DNA of 64,000 nt, taken from NCBI RefSeq assembly GCF_020982545.1, contig NZ_JAJKLK010000001.1:1302001-1366000 (forward strand). Direction: 5' to 3'. Each line of letters begins with the position of its first letter. Position 1 is the stretch's first letter. Below the pieces are notes generated by a model. That model was given only the letters and a program-made list of their open reading frames with translations. It made no database searches and was not told the origin of the DNA. This stretch comes from Streptomyces sp. MNU76. GTDB taxonomy: Bacteria; Actinomycetota; Actinomycetes; Streptomycetales; Streptomycetaceae. The position numbers and the translations under genes were made by a program. Positions 24,060 through 34,387 of the stretch are shown in pieces.

Positions 24060-25475
24060 GTGATCGCCCTCTCTCTCGCCGAGATCGCAGAAGTCGTCGG
24101 CGGGCAGACGCACGACATACCGGATCCGTCGGCGCTGGTCACCGGACCGGTCGTCCGGGACTCCCGTGAGGTGGAACCGGGCAGCCTCTTCGTCGCCTTC
24201 GCGGGCGAGCGCGTGGACGGACACGACTTCGCGGCCGCTGTCGTCGAGGCGGGCGCGGCAGCGGTGCTGGCGTCCCGCCCCGTCGGCGTGCCAGCGATCG
24301 TGGTCCCCGATGTGCAGGCGGCGCTCGGCGCCCTCGCCCGGCACGTCGTGCGCAGGCTCGGCACGACCCTGGTGGCCCTCACCGGCTCCGCCGGCAAGAC
24401 CAGCACCAAGGACCTGATCGCCCAGGTGCTCCGGCGCAAGGCGCCGACGGTGTTCACCCCCGGCTCCCTCAACAACGAGATCGGGCTGCCCCTCACCGCC
24501 CTCAGCGCCACGGAGGAGACCCGTTTCCTCGTCCTGGAGATGGGCGCCCGCGGCATCGGCCACATCCGGTACCTCACCGAGCTGACCCCGCCGAGGGTCG
24601 GTCTCGTGCTCAACGTCGGCACCGCCCACATCGGCGAGTTCGGCGGCCGCGAACAGATCGCCCAGGCCAAGGGCGAGCTGGTGGAGGCCCTGCCCCCCGC
24701 CGAGGACGGCGGCGCCGCGATCCTCAACGCCGACGACCCCCTGGTACGCGCCATGGCCTCCCGTACGAAGGCCCGGGTGATCCTCTTCGGAGAGTCCGGC
24801 GAAGCGGACGTACGCGCCGAGAACGTGACGCTCACCGAGGCCGGACAGCCCTCGTTCAGGCTTCACACACCCTCCGGTGCAAGTGATGTGACCATGCGCC
24901 TGTACGGTGAGCACCACGTGTCGAACGCGCTCGCCGCGGCCGCCGTCGCCCATGAGCTGGGCATGTCCGCAAGTGAGATCGCCACCGCGCTCTCCGAGGC
25001 GGGCTCCCTCTCCCGCTGGCGCATGGAGGTCACCGAGCGCCCGGACGGCGTGACGGTCGTCAACGACGCCTACAACGCGAACCCCGAGTCCATGCGGGCC
25101 GCTCTGCGCGCGCTCGCAGCCATGGGCAAGGGGCGGCGGACCTGGGCGGTGCTCGGCAAGATGGCCGAGCTCGGGGACGAATCGCTCGCCGAGCACGACG
25201 CGGTCGGACGGCTCGCCGTCCGGCTCAATGTCGGCAAGCTCGTCGCGGTCGGGGGCAGGGAAGCGTCCTGGCTGCAACTGGGCGCATACAACGAGGGTTC
25301 GTGGGGTGAGGAGTCGGTGCACGTGTCCGACGCACAGGCGGCGATCGACCTGTTGCGCAGTCAGTTGCGCCCGGGGGACGTCGTACTCGTGAAGGCGTCC
25401 CGGTCGGTCGGGCTCGAGAGCGTGGCGCAGGCGCTGCTCGACAGCGGCAACGAGGGTGAGGTTGCCGCGCGATGA
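24060..25475 (+). CDS. murF: UDP-MurNAc-tripeptide:D-Ala-D-Ala ligase
   Basis: 471 residues from GTG 24060, 4 bases past the murE stop with AGGGA upstream. MurF finishes the UDP-MurNAc pentapeptide. Visible: substrate domain ([20 protein letters not shown]), ATP site [46 protein letters not shown], and the C-terminal [15 protein letters not shown]. All are MurF signatures and the length is normal. The stop overlaps the mraY start by 4 bases (ATGA). Confidence 0.97.
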   Translation: MIALSLAEIAEVVGGQTHDIPDPSALVTGPVVRDSREVEPGSLFVAFAGERVDGHDFAAAVVEAGAAAVLASRPVGVPAIVVPDVQAALGALARHVVRRLGTTLVALTGSAGKTSTKDLIAQVLRRKAPTVFTPGSLNNEIGLPLTALSATEETRFLVLEMGARGIGHIRYLTELTPPRVGLVLNVGTAHIGEFGGREQIAQAKGELVEALPPAEDGGAAILNADDPLVRAMASRTKARVILFGESGEADVRAENVTLTEAGQPSFRLHTPSGASDVTMRLYGEHHVSNALAAAAVAHELGMSASEIATALSEAGSLSRWRMEVTERPDGVTVVNDAYNANPESMRAALRALAAMGKGRRTWAVLGKMAELGDESLAEHDAVGRLAVRLNVGKLVAVGGREASWLQLGAYNEGSWGEESVHVSDAQAAIDLLRSQLRPGDVVLVKASRSVGLESVAQALLDSGNEGEVAAR

Positions 25476-26545
25476 TGAATCAGATCCTGTTCGCAGGAGT
25501 CATCGGTCTCTTCCTGACCCTGGTCGGTACCCCGCTGCTGATCAAGCTGCTGGCCCGCAAGGGGTACGGCCAGTACATCCGGGACGACGGCCCGCGTGAG
25601 CACGCCAGCAAGCGCGGTACGCCGACCATGGGTGGTATCGCCTTCATCCTGGCGACGATCGTCGCGTACTTCCTGGCCAAGGTGATCTCGGGCCAGCCGC
25701 CGACCTTCTCCGGTCTGCTGGTGCTCGGCCTGATGGCGGGCATGGGCCTCGTCGGCTTCCTCGACGACTACATCAAGATCGTCAAGCGTCGTTCGCTCGG
25801 CCTGCGGGCCAAGGCGAAGATGGCCGGCCAGCTGATCGTCGGTATCGCCTTCGCGGTCCTCGCGCTGCAGTTCCCGGACGCCCGCGACCAGACGCCGGCC
25901 TCCACCAAGCTCTCGTTCGTGCAGGACTTCGGCTGGTCCATCGGCCCGGTGCTGTTCGTGATCTGGGCGCTGTTCATGATCCTCGCCATGTCGAACGGCG
26001 TGAACCTGACCGACGGTCTGGACGGCCTCGCCACCGGTGCCTCGGTGCTCGTCTTCGGCGCGTACACGTTCATCGGCGTCTGGCAGTTCCAGGAGTCCTG
26101 CGCCAACACGGAGACGCTGACCAACCCGACCGCCTGCTACGAGGTACGGGATCCGCTCGACCTGGCGATCGTGGCCTCCGCGCTGATGGGCGCCTGCCTC
26201 GGCTTCCTGTGGTGGAACACCTCGCCCGCGAAGATCTTCATGGGCGACACGGGTTCGCTGGCCCTCGGCGGCGCGCTCGCCGGTCTCGCGATCTGCTCCC
26301 GCACCGAGCTGCTCCTCGCGCTCCTCGGCGGTCTGTTCGTCCTCATCACCATGTCGGTCGTCATCCAGGTCGGCTCGTTCAAGCTGACCGGCAAGCGGGT
26401 CTTCCGGATGGCCCCGCTCCAGCACCACTTCGAGCTCAAGGGCTGGTCCGAGGTCCTGGTCGTGGTCCGCTTCTGGATCATCCAGGGCATCTGTGTGATC
26501 GTCGGACTGGGCCTCTTCTACGCGGGATGGGCAGCGGACAAGTGA
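25472..26545 (+). CDS. mraY: Phospho-MurNAc-pentapeptide translocase (lipid I synthase)
   Basis: 357 residues, about ten membrane helices. It transfers phospho-MurNAc-pentapeptide to undecaprenyl phosphate. Catalytic motifs: [14 protein letters not shown] (the DDxxK aspartates, ~91-104), [13 protein letters not shown] (~171-183), [13 protein letters not shown] (~251-263) and [11 protein letters not shown] (~316-326). Overlaps murF and murD by 4 bases each, indicating coupled translation in the core operon. Confidence 0.98.
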   Translation: MMNQILFAGVIGLFLTLVGTPLLIKLLARKGYGQYIRDDGPREHASKRGTPTMGGIAFILATIVAYFLAKVISGQPPTFSGLLVLGLMAGMGLVGFLDDYIKIVKRRSLGLRAKAKMAGQLIVGIAFAVLALQFPDARDQTPASTKLSFVQDFGWSIGPVLFVIWALFMILAMSNGVNLTDGLDGLATGASVLVFGAYTFIGVWQFQESCANTETLTNPTACYEVRDPLDLAIVASALMGACLGFLWWNTSPAKIFMGDTGSLALGGALAGLAICSRTELLLALLGGLFVLITMSVVIQVGSFKLTGKRVFRMAPLQHHFELKGWSEVLVVVRFWIIQGICVIVGLGLFYAGWAADK

Positions 26546-27954
26546 CCGACTGGCAGGGCAAGCACGTCACCGTCGCCGGTCTGGGCGTCTCGGGCATCCC
26601 GGCGGCCAAGGTCCTGCAGGGCCTCGGCGCGGTGGTCACGGTCGTCAACGACGGCGACGACGAACGCGCCCGCGTGCAGGCCGCCGAACTGGAGGCGCTC
26701 GGCATCACCGTGCGCCTCGGCGACGGCGCGACCCTGCCGCAGGGCACCGAACTCGTCGTCACCGCCCCGGGCTGGAAGCCGGACAAGCCGCTCTTCACGG
26801 CCGCCCGCGCGGCCGGCCTGGAGATCTGGGGCGACGTCGAACTCGCCTGGCGGCTGCGGGGCCCCGACGCCGCCCCCTGGCTGGCCGTCACGGGCACCAA
26901 CGGCAAGACCACCACCGTCCAGATGCTCGCCTCGATCCTGACGGCCGCGGGCCTGCGCACGGCCGCCGTCGGCAACATCGGGGTCTCGCTGCTGGACGCG
27001 GTCCTCGGCGACGAGGAGTACGACGTCCTGGCCGTCGAGCTCTCCAGCTACCAGCTGCACTGGGCGCCCTCGCTGCGCGCCCACTCCGCCGCCGTCCTCA
27101 ACCTCGCCCCCGACCACCTCGACTGGCACGGCTCCATGGAGGCGTACGCCGCCGACAAGGGCCGTGTCTACGAGGGCAACCGGATCGCCTGCGTCTACAA
27201 CGTCGCCGACAAGGCCACCGAGGACCTGGTGCGCGAGGCGGACGTCGAGGAGGGCTGCCGGGCCGTCGGATTCACGCTCGGCACGCCCGGCCCGTCCCAA
27301 CTCGGCGTGGTGGAGGGCATCCTGGTCGACCGCGCCTTCGTCGAGAACCGGCAGAAGAACGCCCAGGAACTCGCCGAGGTCTCGGACGTGAACCCGCCGG
27401 CCCCGCACAACATCGCCAACGCCCTCGCGGCCGCCGCCCTCGCCCGCGCCTACGGGGTGCCCGCCGCGGCCGTACGCGACGGTCTGCGGGCCTTCACCCC
27501 GGACGCCCACCGCATCGCGCACGTCGCCGACGTGGACGGCGTGGCGTACATCGACGACTCCAAGGCCACCAACACGCACGCGGCGGGGGCCTCGTTGGCG
27601 GCGTACGAGTCGATCGTGTGGATCGCCGGCGGACTCGCCAAGGGAGCCACCTTCGACGAACTCGTCGCCGGTGCCGCCGGGCGGCTGCGGGGCGTCGTGC
27701 TGATCGGCGCGGATCGCGCGCTGATCCGGGAAGCGCTCGCGCGACACGCGCCCGAAGTGCCGGTCGTCGACCTCGACCGGACCGACACTGGGGCGATGCT
27801 CGCCGCCGTCCGCGAGGCGCGGACGCTGGCGCGGACGGGCGACACGGTGCTGCTGGCGCCGGCCTGTGCGTCGATGGACATGTTCGTCAACTACAACAGG
27901 CGTGGGGACGCGTTCGCGGAGGCTGTGCGCGAACTGGCCTCCACGGACGGCTGA
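26542..27954 (+). CDS. murD: UDP-MurNAc-L-Ala:D-Glu ligase
   Basis: 470 residues from GTG 26542. MurD adds D-Glu to UDP-MurNAc-L-Ala. N-terminal dinucleotide-like domain ([17 protein letters not shown]), ATP site [77 protein letters not shown] and [21 protein letters not shown] are all MurD motifs. Followed after 48 bases by a short open frame that leads into ftsW. Confidence 0.97.
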   Translation: MTDWQGKHVTVAGLGVSGIPAAKVLQGLGAVVTVVNDGDDERARVQAAELEALGITVRLGDGATLPQGTELVVTAPGWKPDKPLFTAARAAGLEIWGDVELAWRLRGPDAAPWLAVTGTNGKTTTVQMLASILTAAGLRTAAVGNIGVSLLDAVLGDEEYDVLAVELSSYQLHWAPSLRAHSAAVLNLAPDHLDWHGSMEAYAADKGRVYEGNRIACVYNVADKATEDLVREADVEEGCRAVGFTLGTPGPSQLGVVEGILVDRAFVENRQKNAQELAEVSDVNPPAPHNIANALAAAALARAYGVPAAAVRDGLRAFTPDAHRIAHVADVDGVAYIDDSKATNTHAAGASLAAYESIVWIAGGLAKGATFDELVAGAAGRLRGVVLIGADRALIREALARHAPEVPVVDLDRTDTGAMLAAVREARTLARTGDTVLLAPACASMDMFVNYNRRGDAFAEAVRELASTDG

Positions 27955-28002
27955 CCCGGCCCGGCTTCGCCTGGCGGCGCCGGGTGAGACTGGGAGGGAC
28001 GC

Positions 28003-28053
28003 GTGACACGGAACTGGTCGGTCGGCGGCGAGGGCGCCCCCGATGCCGAGTAG
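28003..28053 (+). CDS. 16-codon leader open frame overlapping the ftsW start
   Basis: GTG 28003 has the strongest ribosome site in this gap (GGGAGGG at 27992-27998). It encodes VTRNWSVGGEGAPDAE and stops at TAG 28051-28053, inside ftsW (ATG 28043) but in another frame. ftsW itself has only a weak site. This arrangement suggests that ribosomes finishing the short frame re-initiate on ftsW. It may instead be a frameshifted longer ftsW start, but the family N-terminus begins at 28043. Confidence 0.4.
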   Translation: MTRNWSVGGEGAPDAE

Positions 28054-29389
28054 CCGTACGAGCCGTGCGCCCCTCCAGCGTGTCACCCGGCGGCCCCCCG
28101 TCCCCCGGCCGCCGCGCGAGAACCCCCTGCGGCGGCTGCACACCCGGGCGCGCAAGGCCTGGGACCGGCCGCTGACCGCGTACTACCTGATCCTCGGCGG
28201 CAGTCTGCTGATCACCGTGCTGGGACTGGTGATGGTCTACTCGGCCTCACAGATCACCGCCCTGCAGAAGTCGCTGCCCGGGTCCTTCTTCTTCCGCAAG
28301 CAGTTCCTCTCGGCCTCGATCGGCACTCTGCTGCTGCTCGTGGCCTCGCGGATGCCGGTCAAGCTGCACCGTGCGCTGGCGTATCCGATCCTGGCCGGCT
28401 GTGTGTTCCTGATGGCCCTGGTTCAAGTGCCCGGGATAGGGCAGTCGGTCAACGGCAACCAGAACTGGATCGCCGTCGGCGGCTCCTTCCAGATCCAGCC
28501 CAGCGAGTTCGGCAAGCTGGCGCTCGTGCTGTGGGCGGCCGACCTGCTGGCCCGCAAGGAGGACAAGCGGCTGCTCACACAGTGGAAGCACATGCTGGTG
28601 CCGCTCGTTCCGGTGGCGTTCCTGCTCCTCGGGCTGATCATGCTCGGGGGTGACATGGGCACCGCGATCATTCTCACGGCGATCCTGTTCGGCCTGCTGT
28701 GGCTCGCGGGCGCCCCGACGCGGCTCTTCGCGGGCGTGCTGTCGGTCGCCGGACTCCTCGGGCTCGTCCTGATCACCACCAGCGAGAACCGGATGGGCCG
28801 CCTGGCCTGCATCGGAGCCACCGAGCCCCGGACCGGCGCCGACTGCTGGCAGGCCGTGCACGGCATCTACGCCCTGGCCTCGGGCGGAATCTTCGGCTCC
28901 GGGCTCGGTGCCAGTGTGGAAAAATGGGGCCAACTCCCGGAAGCGCACACCGACTTCATCTTCGCCGTCACCGGTGAGGAACTGGGCCTCGCGGGGACGC
29001 TGTCGGTGCTCGCCCTCTTCGCGGCTCTAGGCTATGCGGGTATCCGCGTGGCCGGACGCACGGAGGACCCCTTCGTCAGGTATGCCGCGGGAGGCGTGAC
29101 CACCTGGATCACCGCTCAGGCGGTGATCAACATCGGTGCGGTGCTCGGTCTGCTGCCGATCGCCGGAGTCCCGCTCCCGCTGTTCTCCTACGGGGGATCC
29201 GCCCTGCTGCCGACCATGTTCGCCATCGGGTTGCTGATCGCGTTCGCGCGCGACGAACCCGCTGCGCGGGCGGCGCTTGCGATGCGGCAACCTCGCTTTG
29301 GTAGAAAACGGGGCGGTGGTCCTTCGGGGCCCGGGAGATGGAACACGATGCGACGGCGTGTCTCGGCACGTTCGTCCGGAGAGCGGTGA
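28043..29389 (+). CDS. ftsW: Septal peptidoglycan glycosyltransferase FtsW (SEDS)
   Basis: 448 residues, ten membrane helices. SEDS proteins polymerise lipid II and pair with a class B PBP, here FtsI. Signatures: YYLILGGSLLITVLGLVMVYSAS, NGNQNWIAVGGSFQIQPSEFGKLAL (~143-167), GGDMGTAIIL, KWGQLPEAHTDFIFAVTGEELG (~301-322), INIGAVLGLLPIAGVPLPLFSYGGSAL (~367-393). The C-terminus is a short basic tail (RRRVSARSSGER). Start taken as ATG 28043, the family N-terminus, despite a weak ribosome site. Confidence 0.96.
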   Translation: MPSSRTSRAPLQRVTRRPPVPRPPRENPLRRLHTRARKAWDRPLTAYYLILGGSLLITVLGLVMVYSASQITALQKSLPGSFFFRKQFLSASIGTLLLLVASRMPVKLHRALAYPILAGCVFLMALVQVPGIGQSVNGNQNWIAVGGSFQIQPSEFGKLALVLWAADLLARKEDKRLLTQWKHMLVPLVPVAFLLLGLIMLGGDMGTAIILTAILFGLLWLAGAPTRLFAGVLSVAGLLGLVLITTSENRMGRLACIGATEPRTGADCWQAVHGIYALASGGIFGSGLGASVEKWGQLPEAHTDFIFAVTGEELGLAGTLSVLALFAALGYAGIRVAGRTEDPFVRYAAGGVTTWITAQAVINIGAVLGLLPIAGVPLPLFSYGGSALLPTMFAIGLLIAFARDEPAARAALAMRQPRFGRKRGGGPSGPGRWNTMRRRVSARSSGER

Positions 29390-29395
29390 ATTTCG

Positions 29396-30484
29396 GTGCA
29401 TGTCGTACTCGCCGGTGGCGGAACCGCCGGTCACATCGAGCCCGCGCTCGCCCTCGCGGACGCCCTGCGCAGGCAGGACCCGACCGTGGGCATCACGGCC
29501 CTGGGCACGGAGCGCGGCCTCGAGACACGCCTCGTCCCCGAGCGCGGCTACGAACTCGCGCTGATCCCCGCCGTACCCCTGCCGCGCAAGCCCACCCCCG
29601 AGCTGATCACCGTGCCCGGCCGGCTGCGCGGCACGATCAAGGCGACCGAGCAGATCCTGGAGCGCACCAAGGCGGACGCGGTCGTCGGCTTCGGCGGCTA
29701 TGTCGCCCTGCCCGGCTACCTGGCCGCCAAGCGGCTCGGCGTGCCGATCATCGTCCACGAGGCCAACGCCCGCCCCGGCCTCGCCAACAAGATCGGCTCC
29801 CGCTACGCCGCCCAGGTCGCCGTCTCCACCCCGGACAGCAAGCTCCGCGACGCCCGCTACATCGGCATCCCGCTGCGCCGCTCCATCGCCACGCTCGACC
29901 GCGCCGCCGTGCGCCCCGAGGCCCGCGCGCTGTTCGGCCTCGACCCCAACCTGCCGACCCTGCTGGTCTCCGGCGGCTCCCAGGGCGCGCGTCGGCTCAA
30001 CGAGGTCGTCCAGCAGGTCGCGCCCTACCTCCAGCAGGCCGGGATCCAGATCCTGCACGCGGTCGGCCCGAAGAACGAACTGCCGCAGGTGCACCAGATG
30101 CCGGGAATGCCCCCTTATATCCCGGTACCGTACGTGGACCGGATGGACCTCGCGTACGCCGCGGCGGACATGATGCTCTGCCGCGCGGGCGCGATGACCG
30201 TCGCCGAACTCTCCGCCGTAGGGCTCCCGGCCGCCTACGTCCCGCTGCCCATCGGTAACGGCGAACAGCGGCTGAACGCCCAGCCGGTGGTCAAGGCCGG
30301 CGGCGGACTGCTGGTCGACGACGCGGAACTGACCCCCCAGTGGGTCCAGCAGAACGTGCTGCCCGTCCTCGCCGACCCGCACCGGCTGTACGAGATGTCC
30401 CGCGCCGCCAGCGAGTTCGGCCGCCGGGACGCCGACGACCTGCTCGTCGGGATGGTGTACGAGGCGATCGCGTCGCGCCGTTAA
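29396..30484 (+). CDS. murG: UDP-GlcNAc:lipid I GlcNAc transferase
   Basis: 362 residues from GTG 29396, 6 bases after ftsW. MurG makes lipid II at the inner face of the membrane. GT28 motifs: VLAGGGTAGHIEPALALADAL (first G loop, ~4-24), VGFGGYVALPGYLAAK (~97-112), IVHEANARPGLAN, SGGSQGARRLN (G loop 3, ~192-202), CRAGAMTVAELSAVGLPAAYVPLPIG and NGEQRLNAQPVV (UDP-GlcNAc site). Length is normal. Confidence 0.97.
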   Translation: MHVVLAGGGTAGHIEPALALADALRRQDPTVGITALGTERGLETRLVPERGYELALIPAVPLPRKPTPELITVPGRLRGTIKATEQILERTKADAVVGFGGYVALPGYLAAKRLGVPIIVHEANARPGLANKIGSRYAAQVAVSTPDSKLRDARYIGIPLRRSIATLDRAAVRPEARALFGLDPNLPTLLVSGGSQGARRLNEVVQQVAPYLQQAGIQILHAVGPKNELPQVHQMPGMPPYIPVPYVDRMDLAYAAADMMLCRAGAMTVAELSAVGLPAAYVPLPIGNGEQRLNAQPVVKAGGGLLVDDAELTPQWVQQNVLPVLADPHRLYEMSRAASEFGRRDADDLLVGMVYEAIASRR

Positions 30485-30508
30485 GGGCGCGACAGGAGGC
30501 AGGGGAGC

Positions 30509-31305
30509 GTGGCCGGACCGACCACCGCCGAACGTGGCGCAGACGAGGATCTGGAGTCCGGCCCGCCGCCCCGGCGGAGGCTCCCGGCCCCCCGGCGCTG
30601 ATCGCCGCCGCGGTCGTGCTGGTGCTCCTCGGCGGCGCCTCGCTCTGGGTCATGTACGGCTCTTCGTGGCTGAGGGTCGAGCGGGTCTCCGTGTCGGGCA
30701 CCCGGGTGCTGACGGAGGCCCAGGTGCGCGAGGTGGCCGCCGTCCCGCTCGGCGACCCGCTGATCTCCGTCGACCTCGACGCGATCGAGTCACGGCTGCT
30801 CGCGAAATTGCCCCGAATCGACTCCGTCGAGGTAACCCGTTCCTGGCCCCATGGAATCGGGCTGAAAGTGAGTGAACGTACTCCGGTTCTAATGGTCGAA
30901 GCGACCGGAAATTCGGGCAACTACGTCGAAGTGGACGCGAAAGGTGTGCGTTTTGCCACGGTTTCACGCGCCCCGGAAGGTGTCCCCCTCCTGGAATTGA
31001 CGGTCTCCAGGTCCGGTTCGTCCGCCGCCAGCCTGCGGCGATTCGGCGAGGACCGGCTCGTTCGGGAGGCCGCGCGGGTCGCCGACGCGATTCCGGCCGC
31101 GATCGCGCCCCAGACCCTGGTCGTCAAGGTCCGTTCCTACGACGCCATCTCGCTGGAGCTGAGCGGAGACCGTACGGTCGCCTGGGGGAGTGCGGAGAGG
31201 GGGCGCGCGAAGGGCCGCGCGCTCACCGCGCTGATGAAAGCGGCGCCCGATGCGGGGCACTTCGACGTGAGTGTCCCCACCGCGCCCGCGTCATCGGGGA
31301 GTTGA
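30509..31305 (+). CDS. ftsQ: Cell-division protein FtsQ, one apparent single-base deletion
   Basis: Starts at GTG 30509 behind AGGAGGCAGGGGAG. The first ~30 codons (VAGPTTAERGADEDLESGPP) end at a premature TGA; one added G at 30594-30596 (CCCCCGG) joins ALIAAAVVLVLLGGASLWVMYG, the single membrane helix. The POTRA domain follows (VERVSVSGTRVLTEAQVREV; VDLDAIESRLLAKLPRIDSV; EVTRSWPHGIGLKVSERTP), then the FtsQ beta domain. Repaired length 265 residues, normal for Streptomyces FtsQ, which recruits the FtsL/FtsI septal complex. The start-proximal part is read in frame 2 and the rest in frame 1. Third-position GC falls around 30800-31000. Confidence 0.88.
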
Positions 31306-31584
31306 CGCACATCCGCGCAGGCCAGCACCCTGGTTGGGCACCGCTACGGCTGATCACATAGGGTGAAAAGAAAAACGGGAGGTTCGGCGTGTTCGTTGAA
31401 CGTGCGCCACTTGTCGACTTAGTGTCCTGTTCGGAAGAGTCCAAGGAACAGTCACACTGGTAACCCTAAACTTCAGCGTTAGGGTTCGGGTCGGCGTTCG
31501 GACCGTCCCACTTCGGCATCAGTCGTCGGCTCGCGGGTACCCCGCGAAGCGGCGACACGTAACTCGAGGCGAGAGGCCTTCGAC
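31306..31584 (+). promoter_or_regulatory. ftsZ promoter region
   Basis: 279 bases, less GC-rich than its surroundings. It holds an inverted repeat AACCCTAA-N9-TTAGGGTT (31462-31486), a TAAACT -10-like box inside it (31467-31472), and a smaller palindrome GTTCGTTGAAC (31391-31401). In S. coelicolor ftsZ is known to have several promoters here, one developmentally controlled; which of these boxes is used cannot be decided by eye. Confidence 0.6.
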
Positions 31585-32778
31585 GTGGCAGCACCGCAGA
31601 ACTACCTCGCAGTCATCAAAGTCATCGGTGTCGGCGGCGGTGGTGTCAATGCCATCAACCGGATGATCGAGGTCGGTCTCAAGGGCGTCGAGTTCATCGC
31701 CATCAACACCGACGCGCAAGCTCTGTTGATGAGCGACGCCGACGTCAAGCTCGACGTCGGCCGTGAACTCACCCGCGGACTCGGCGCCGGCGCCAACCCG
31801 GCCGTCGGCCGGAAGGCCGCCGAGGACCACCGCGAGGAGATCGAGGAGGTCCTCAAGGGGGCCGACATGGTCTTCGTGACGGCCGGCGAGGGCGGCGGCA
31901 CCGGCACCGGCGGCGCGCCCGTCGTGGCCAACATCGCCCGCTCCCTCGGCGCCCTCACCATCGGCGTGGTCACCCGCCCCTTCACCTTCGAGGGCCGCCG
32001 CCGCGCCAACCAGGCCGAGGACGGCATCGCCGAGCTGCGCGAAGAGGTCGACACCCTCATCGTCATCCCGAACGACCGGCTGCTGTCCATCTCGGACCGC
32101 CAGGTCTCCGTGCTGGACGCGTTCAAGTCGGCCGACCAGGTCCTGCTCTCCGGTGTCCAGGGCATCACCGACCTGATCACCACCCCCGGTCTGATCAACC
32201 TCGACTTCGCCGACGTCAAGTCCGTCATGTCCGAGGCCGGTTCGGCCCTCATGGGCATCGGCTCGGCCCGCGGCGACGACCGCGCGGTGGCCGCCGCCGA
32301 GATGGCGATCTCCTCGCCGCTCCTGGAGGCCTCCATCGACGGCGCCCGCGGCGTCCTGCTCTCCATCTCCGGCGGCTCGGACCTCGGTCTGTTCGAGATC
32401 AACGAGGCCGCCCAGCTGGTCAGCGAGGCCGCCCACCCCGAGGCCAACATCATCTTCGGCGCGGTCATCGACGACGCCCTCGGCGACGAGGTCCGCGTCA
32501 CGGTCATCGCGGCCGGCTTCGACGGCGGCCAGCCCCCGGCCAAGCGGGACAACATCCTCGGCTCGGCCGCGGCCAAGCGCGAGGAGCCCGCTCCGGCGCG
32601 GCCCGCCGAGAACCGCCCGTCCTTCGGTTCACTCGGCAGCGTCAAGCCGAAGGAGGAGCCGCCGGCGCCCGCCCCGGAACCGGTGAACGAGGTTCCGGTC
32701 GCCCCGCCGGTCCCGCCGTCCCGGTCCTACTCGGACAGCGCCGCGGAGGAGCTGGACGTGCCGGACTTCCTCAAGTGA
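31585..32778 (+). CDS. ftsZ: Cell-division GTPase FtsZ
   Basis: 397 residues, GTG start after GAGGCGAGAGG. The tubulin-like GTPase forms the Z-ring, in Streptomyces mainly the ladders of sporulation septa. Motifs: [15 protein letters not shown] (~14-28), tubulin signature [11 protein letters not shown] (~103-113), NDRLL, T7 loop [12 protein letters not shown] Pro/Glu-rich linker (~320-385) precedes the conserved C-terminal peptide DVPDFLK that binds SepF/FtsW-type partners. The stop overlaps pgeF (GTGA). Confidence 0.98.
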   Translation: MAAPQNYLAVIKVIGVGGGGVNAINRMIEVGLKGVEFIAINTDAQALLMSDADVKLDVGRELTRGLGAGANPAVGRKAAEDHREEIEEVLKGADMVFVTAGEGGGTGTGGAPVVANIARSLGALTIGVVTRPFTFEGRRRANQAEDGIAELREEVDTLIVIPNDRLLSISDRQVSVLDAFKSADQVLLSGVQGITDLITTPGLINLDFADVKSVMSEAGSALMGIGSARGDDRAVAAAEMAISSPLLEASIDGARGVLLSISGGSDLGLFEINEAAQLVSEAAHPEANIIFGAVIDDALGDEVRVTVIAAGFDGGQPPAKRDNILGSAAAKREEPAPARPAENRPSFGSLGSVKPKEEPPAPAPEPVNEVPVAPPVPPSRSYSDSAAEELDVPDFLK

Positions 32779-33533
32779 TAGGACGGCGCGAGAACGTGAG
32801 CGGCGCGCACTTCGCCTTCACCGACAGGTGGGGCGGGGTGAGCGCCGCTCCGTATGAGGAGCTCAATCTCGGCGGGGCGGTCGGGGACGACGCATCCGCC
32901 GTGACGACCAACCGGGAGCTGGCGGCCAAGTCGCTGGGTCTGGAACCCGACCGGGTCGTCTGGATGAACCAGGTGCACGGCGCGGATGTCGCCGTGGTCG
33001 ACGGACCGTGGGGGTCCGGCTCCGGCACTGGTTCCGGCTCCGCCTCCGGCGACATTCCGCCCGTCGACGCGATCGTCACCACCCGGCGCGGTCTCGCGCT
33101 CGCCGTCCTCACCGCCGACTGTGTGCCCGTGCTGCTGGCCGACCCGGTAGCCGGGGTCGTCGCCGCCGCTCACGCGGGCCGGCCCGGCATGATCGCCGGG
33201 GTGGTCCCCGCGGCCGTACGGGCCATGGCCGAACTCGGCGCCGACCCCGCCCGGATCGTCGCCCGCACCGGACCCGCCGTCTGCGGCCGGTGTTACGAAG
33301 TGCCCGAGGCGATGCGCGCCGAGGTGGCCTCCGTCGAGCCGGCGGCGTACGCCGAGACCAGTTGGGGCACGCCCTCCGTCGATGTGTGCGCCGGAGTGCA
33401 CGCACAGCTGGAGCGCCTCGGGGTGTGCGACCGGGAGCAGTCGCCCGTGTGCACGCTGGAGTCGCGCGATCACTTCTCGTACCGTCGCGACCGCGCCACA
33501 GGGCGACTCGCGGGATATGTCTGGCTGGACTGA
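32775..33533 (+). CDS. pgeF: PgeF/YfiH-LACC1 family purine nucleoside phosphorylase
   Basis: 252 residues. The family (YlmD in Bacillus) was first called polyphenol oxidase and is now known to cleave or edit nucleosides and UDP-MurNAc peptides. Metal/active-site residues: [10 protein letters not shown] (His), [13 protein letters not shown] (Cys), [14 protein letters not shown] (His). The usual AHAGWRG is AHAGRPG here, lacking the Trp. A Gly/Ser-rich insert ([14 protein letters not shown]) lies at ~80. Shares 4 bases with the ftsZ stop; always next to ftsZ in streptomycetes. Confidence 0.9.
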   Translation: MIGRRENVSGAHFAFTDRWGGVSAAPYEELNLGGAVGDDASAVTTNRELAAKSLGLEPDRVVWMNQVHGADVAVVDGPWGSGSGTGSGSASGDIPPVDAIVTTRRGLALAVLTADCVPVLLADPVAGVVAAAHAGRPGMIAGVVPAAVRAMAELGADPARIVARTGPAVCGRCYEVPEAMRAEVASVEPAAYAETSWGTPSVDVCAGVHAQLERLGVCDREQSPVCTLESRDHFSYRRDRATGRLAGYVWLD

Positions 33534-33538
33534 GGGGC

Positions 33539-34258
33539 ATGACCGACCGTAAGACGCAACTCGCCGGAAATCTGGCGAAGGTGGAGGAGCGCATCGCCGC
33601 GGCCTGCGTGGCCGCGGGCCGCAAACGGGAAGAGGTGACCCTGATCGTGGTCACCAAGACCTACCCGGCGAGCGATGTGCGGATCCTGTCGGAACTCGGT
33701 GTGCGCCACGTCGCCGAGAACAAGGACCAGGACGCGGCGCCCAAGGCGGCCGAATGCTCGGATCTGCCCCTTGTATGGCACTTCGTGGGCCAGTTGCAGA
33801 CCAACAAGGTCCGTTCTGTGGTGCGTTACGCGGATCTCGTGCAGTCCGTCGATCGTTCCAGGCTTGTCACGGCTGTGTCGAAGGAAGCCGTTCGGGTCGG
33901 ACGTGAGGTGGGATGTCTCATCCAGGTCGCGCTCGACGCCGACGAGAGCGGCCGGGGGGAGCGAGGAGGTGTCGGTCCGGGCGGAATCGAAGAGCTGGCC
34001 GACCTCCTGGCCCGGTCGCCGGGAGTGCGGGTCGATGGTCTGATGACCGTCGCGCCGCTCACCGGGCAGTACGCCGGACGCCAACGGGCCGCGTTCGAGC
34101 GGTTGATGGATTTGTCGACCGACCTGCGCCGAGCCCATCCGGCTGCGAACATGGTCTCCGCAGGGATGAGTGCGGACCTCGAGGATGCCGTGGCGGCCGG
34201 AGCGACACATGTGCGCGTCGGCACTGCGGTACTCGGAGTCCGTCCCGGGCTCGGGTAA
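33539..34258 (+). CDS. YggS-family PLP homeostasis protein
   Basis: 239 residues, ATG 33539, 5 bases after pgeF with GAGGGG across the junction. Alanine-racemase-like TIM barrel that binds pyridoxal phosphate and maintains its pool. Lys of the PLP Schiff base in LIVVTKTYPASDV (~35-47), then GVRHVAENKDQDAAPKA, WHFVGQLQTNKVRSV, GLMTVAPLTG and AAGATHVRVGTAVLG, all YggS signatures. Sits between pgeF and sepF as in Gram-positive division clusters (YlmE). Confidence 0.93.
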   Translation: MTDRKTQLAGNLAKVEERIAAACVAAGRKREEVTLIVVTKTYPASDVRILSELGVRHVAENKDQDAAPKAAECSDLPLVWHFVGQLQTNKVRSVVRYADLVQSVDRSRLVTAVSKEAVRVGREVGCLIQVALDADESGRGERGGVGPGGIEELADLLARSPGVRVDGLMTVAPLTGQYAGRQRAAFERLMDLSTDLRRAHPAANMVSAGMSADLEDAVAAGATHVRVGTAVLGVRPGLG

Positions 34259-34387
34259 CGTCGCCAAGAAGTCGGACCACAGCAGAAAATATGGTCATTC
34301 CGTCGAGAGGCGGGCGCAACGACCTCGTGGATCGCGGGCACTTGGGAAGTCGTCAGTCGATCCACCACAGAGCGGAGGACTCAGAGC

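Noticed and set aside
20372..24835. 1487-codon open frame on the minus strand
   Set aside because: Antisense shadow of ftsI/murE/murF; high GC3 in the real genes removes stops on the other strand. No ribosome site or recognisable domain.
31306..31584. WhiG-dependent promoter for ftsZ
   Set aside because: No convincing TAAA-N15/16-GCCGATAA match seen.
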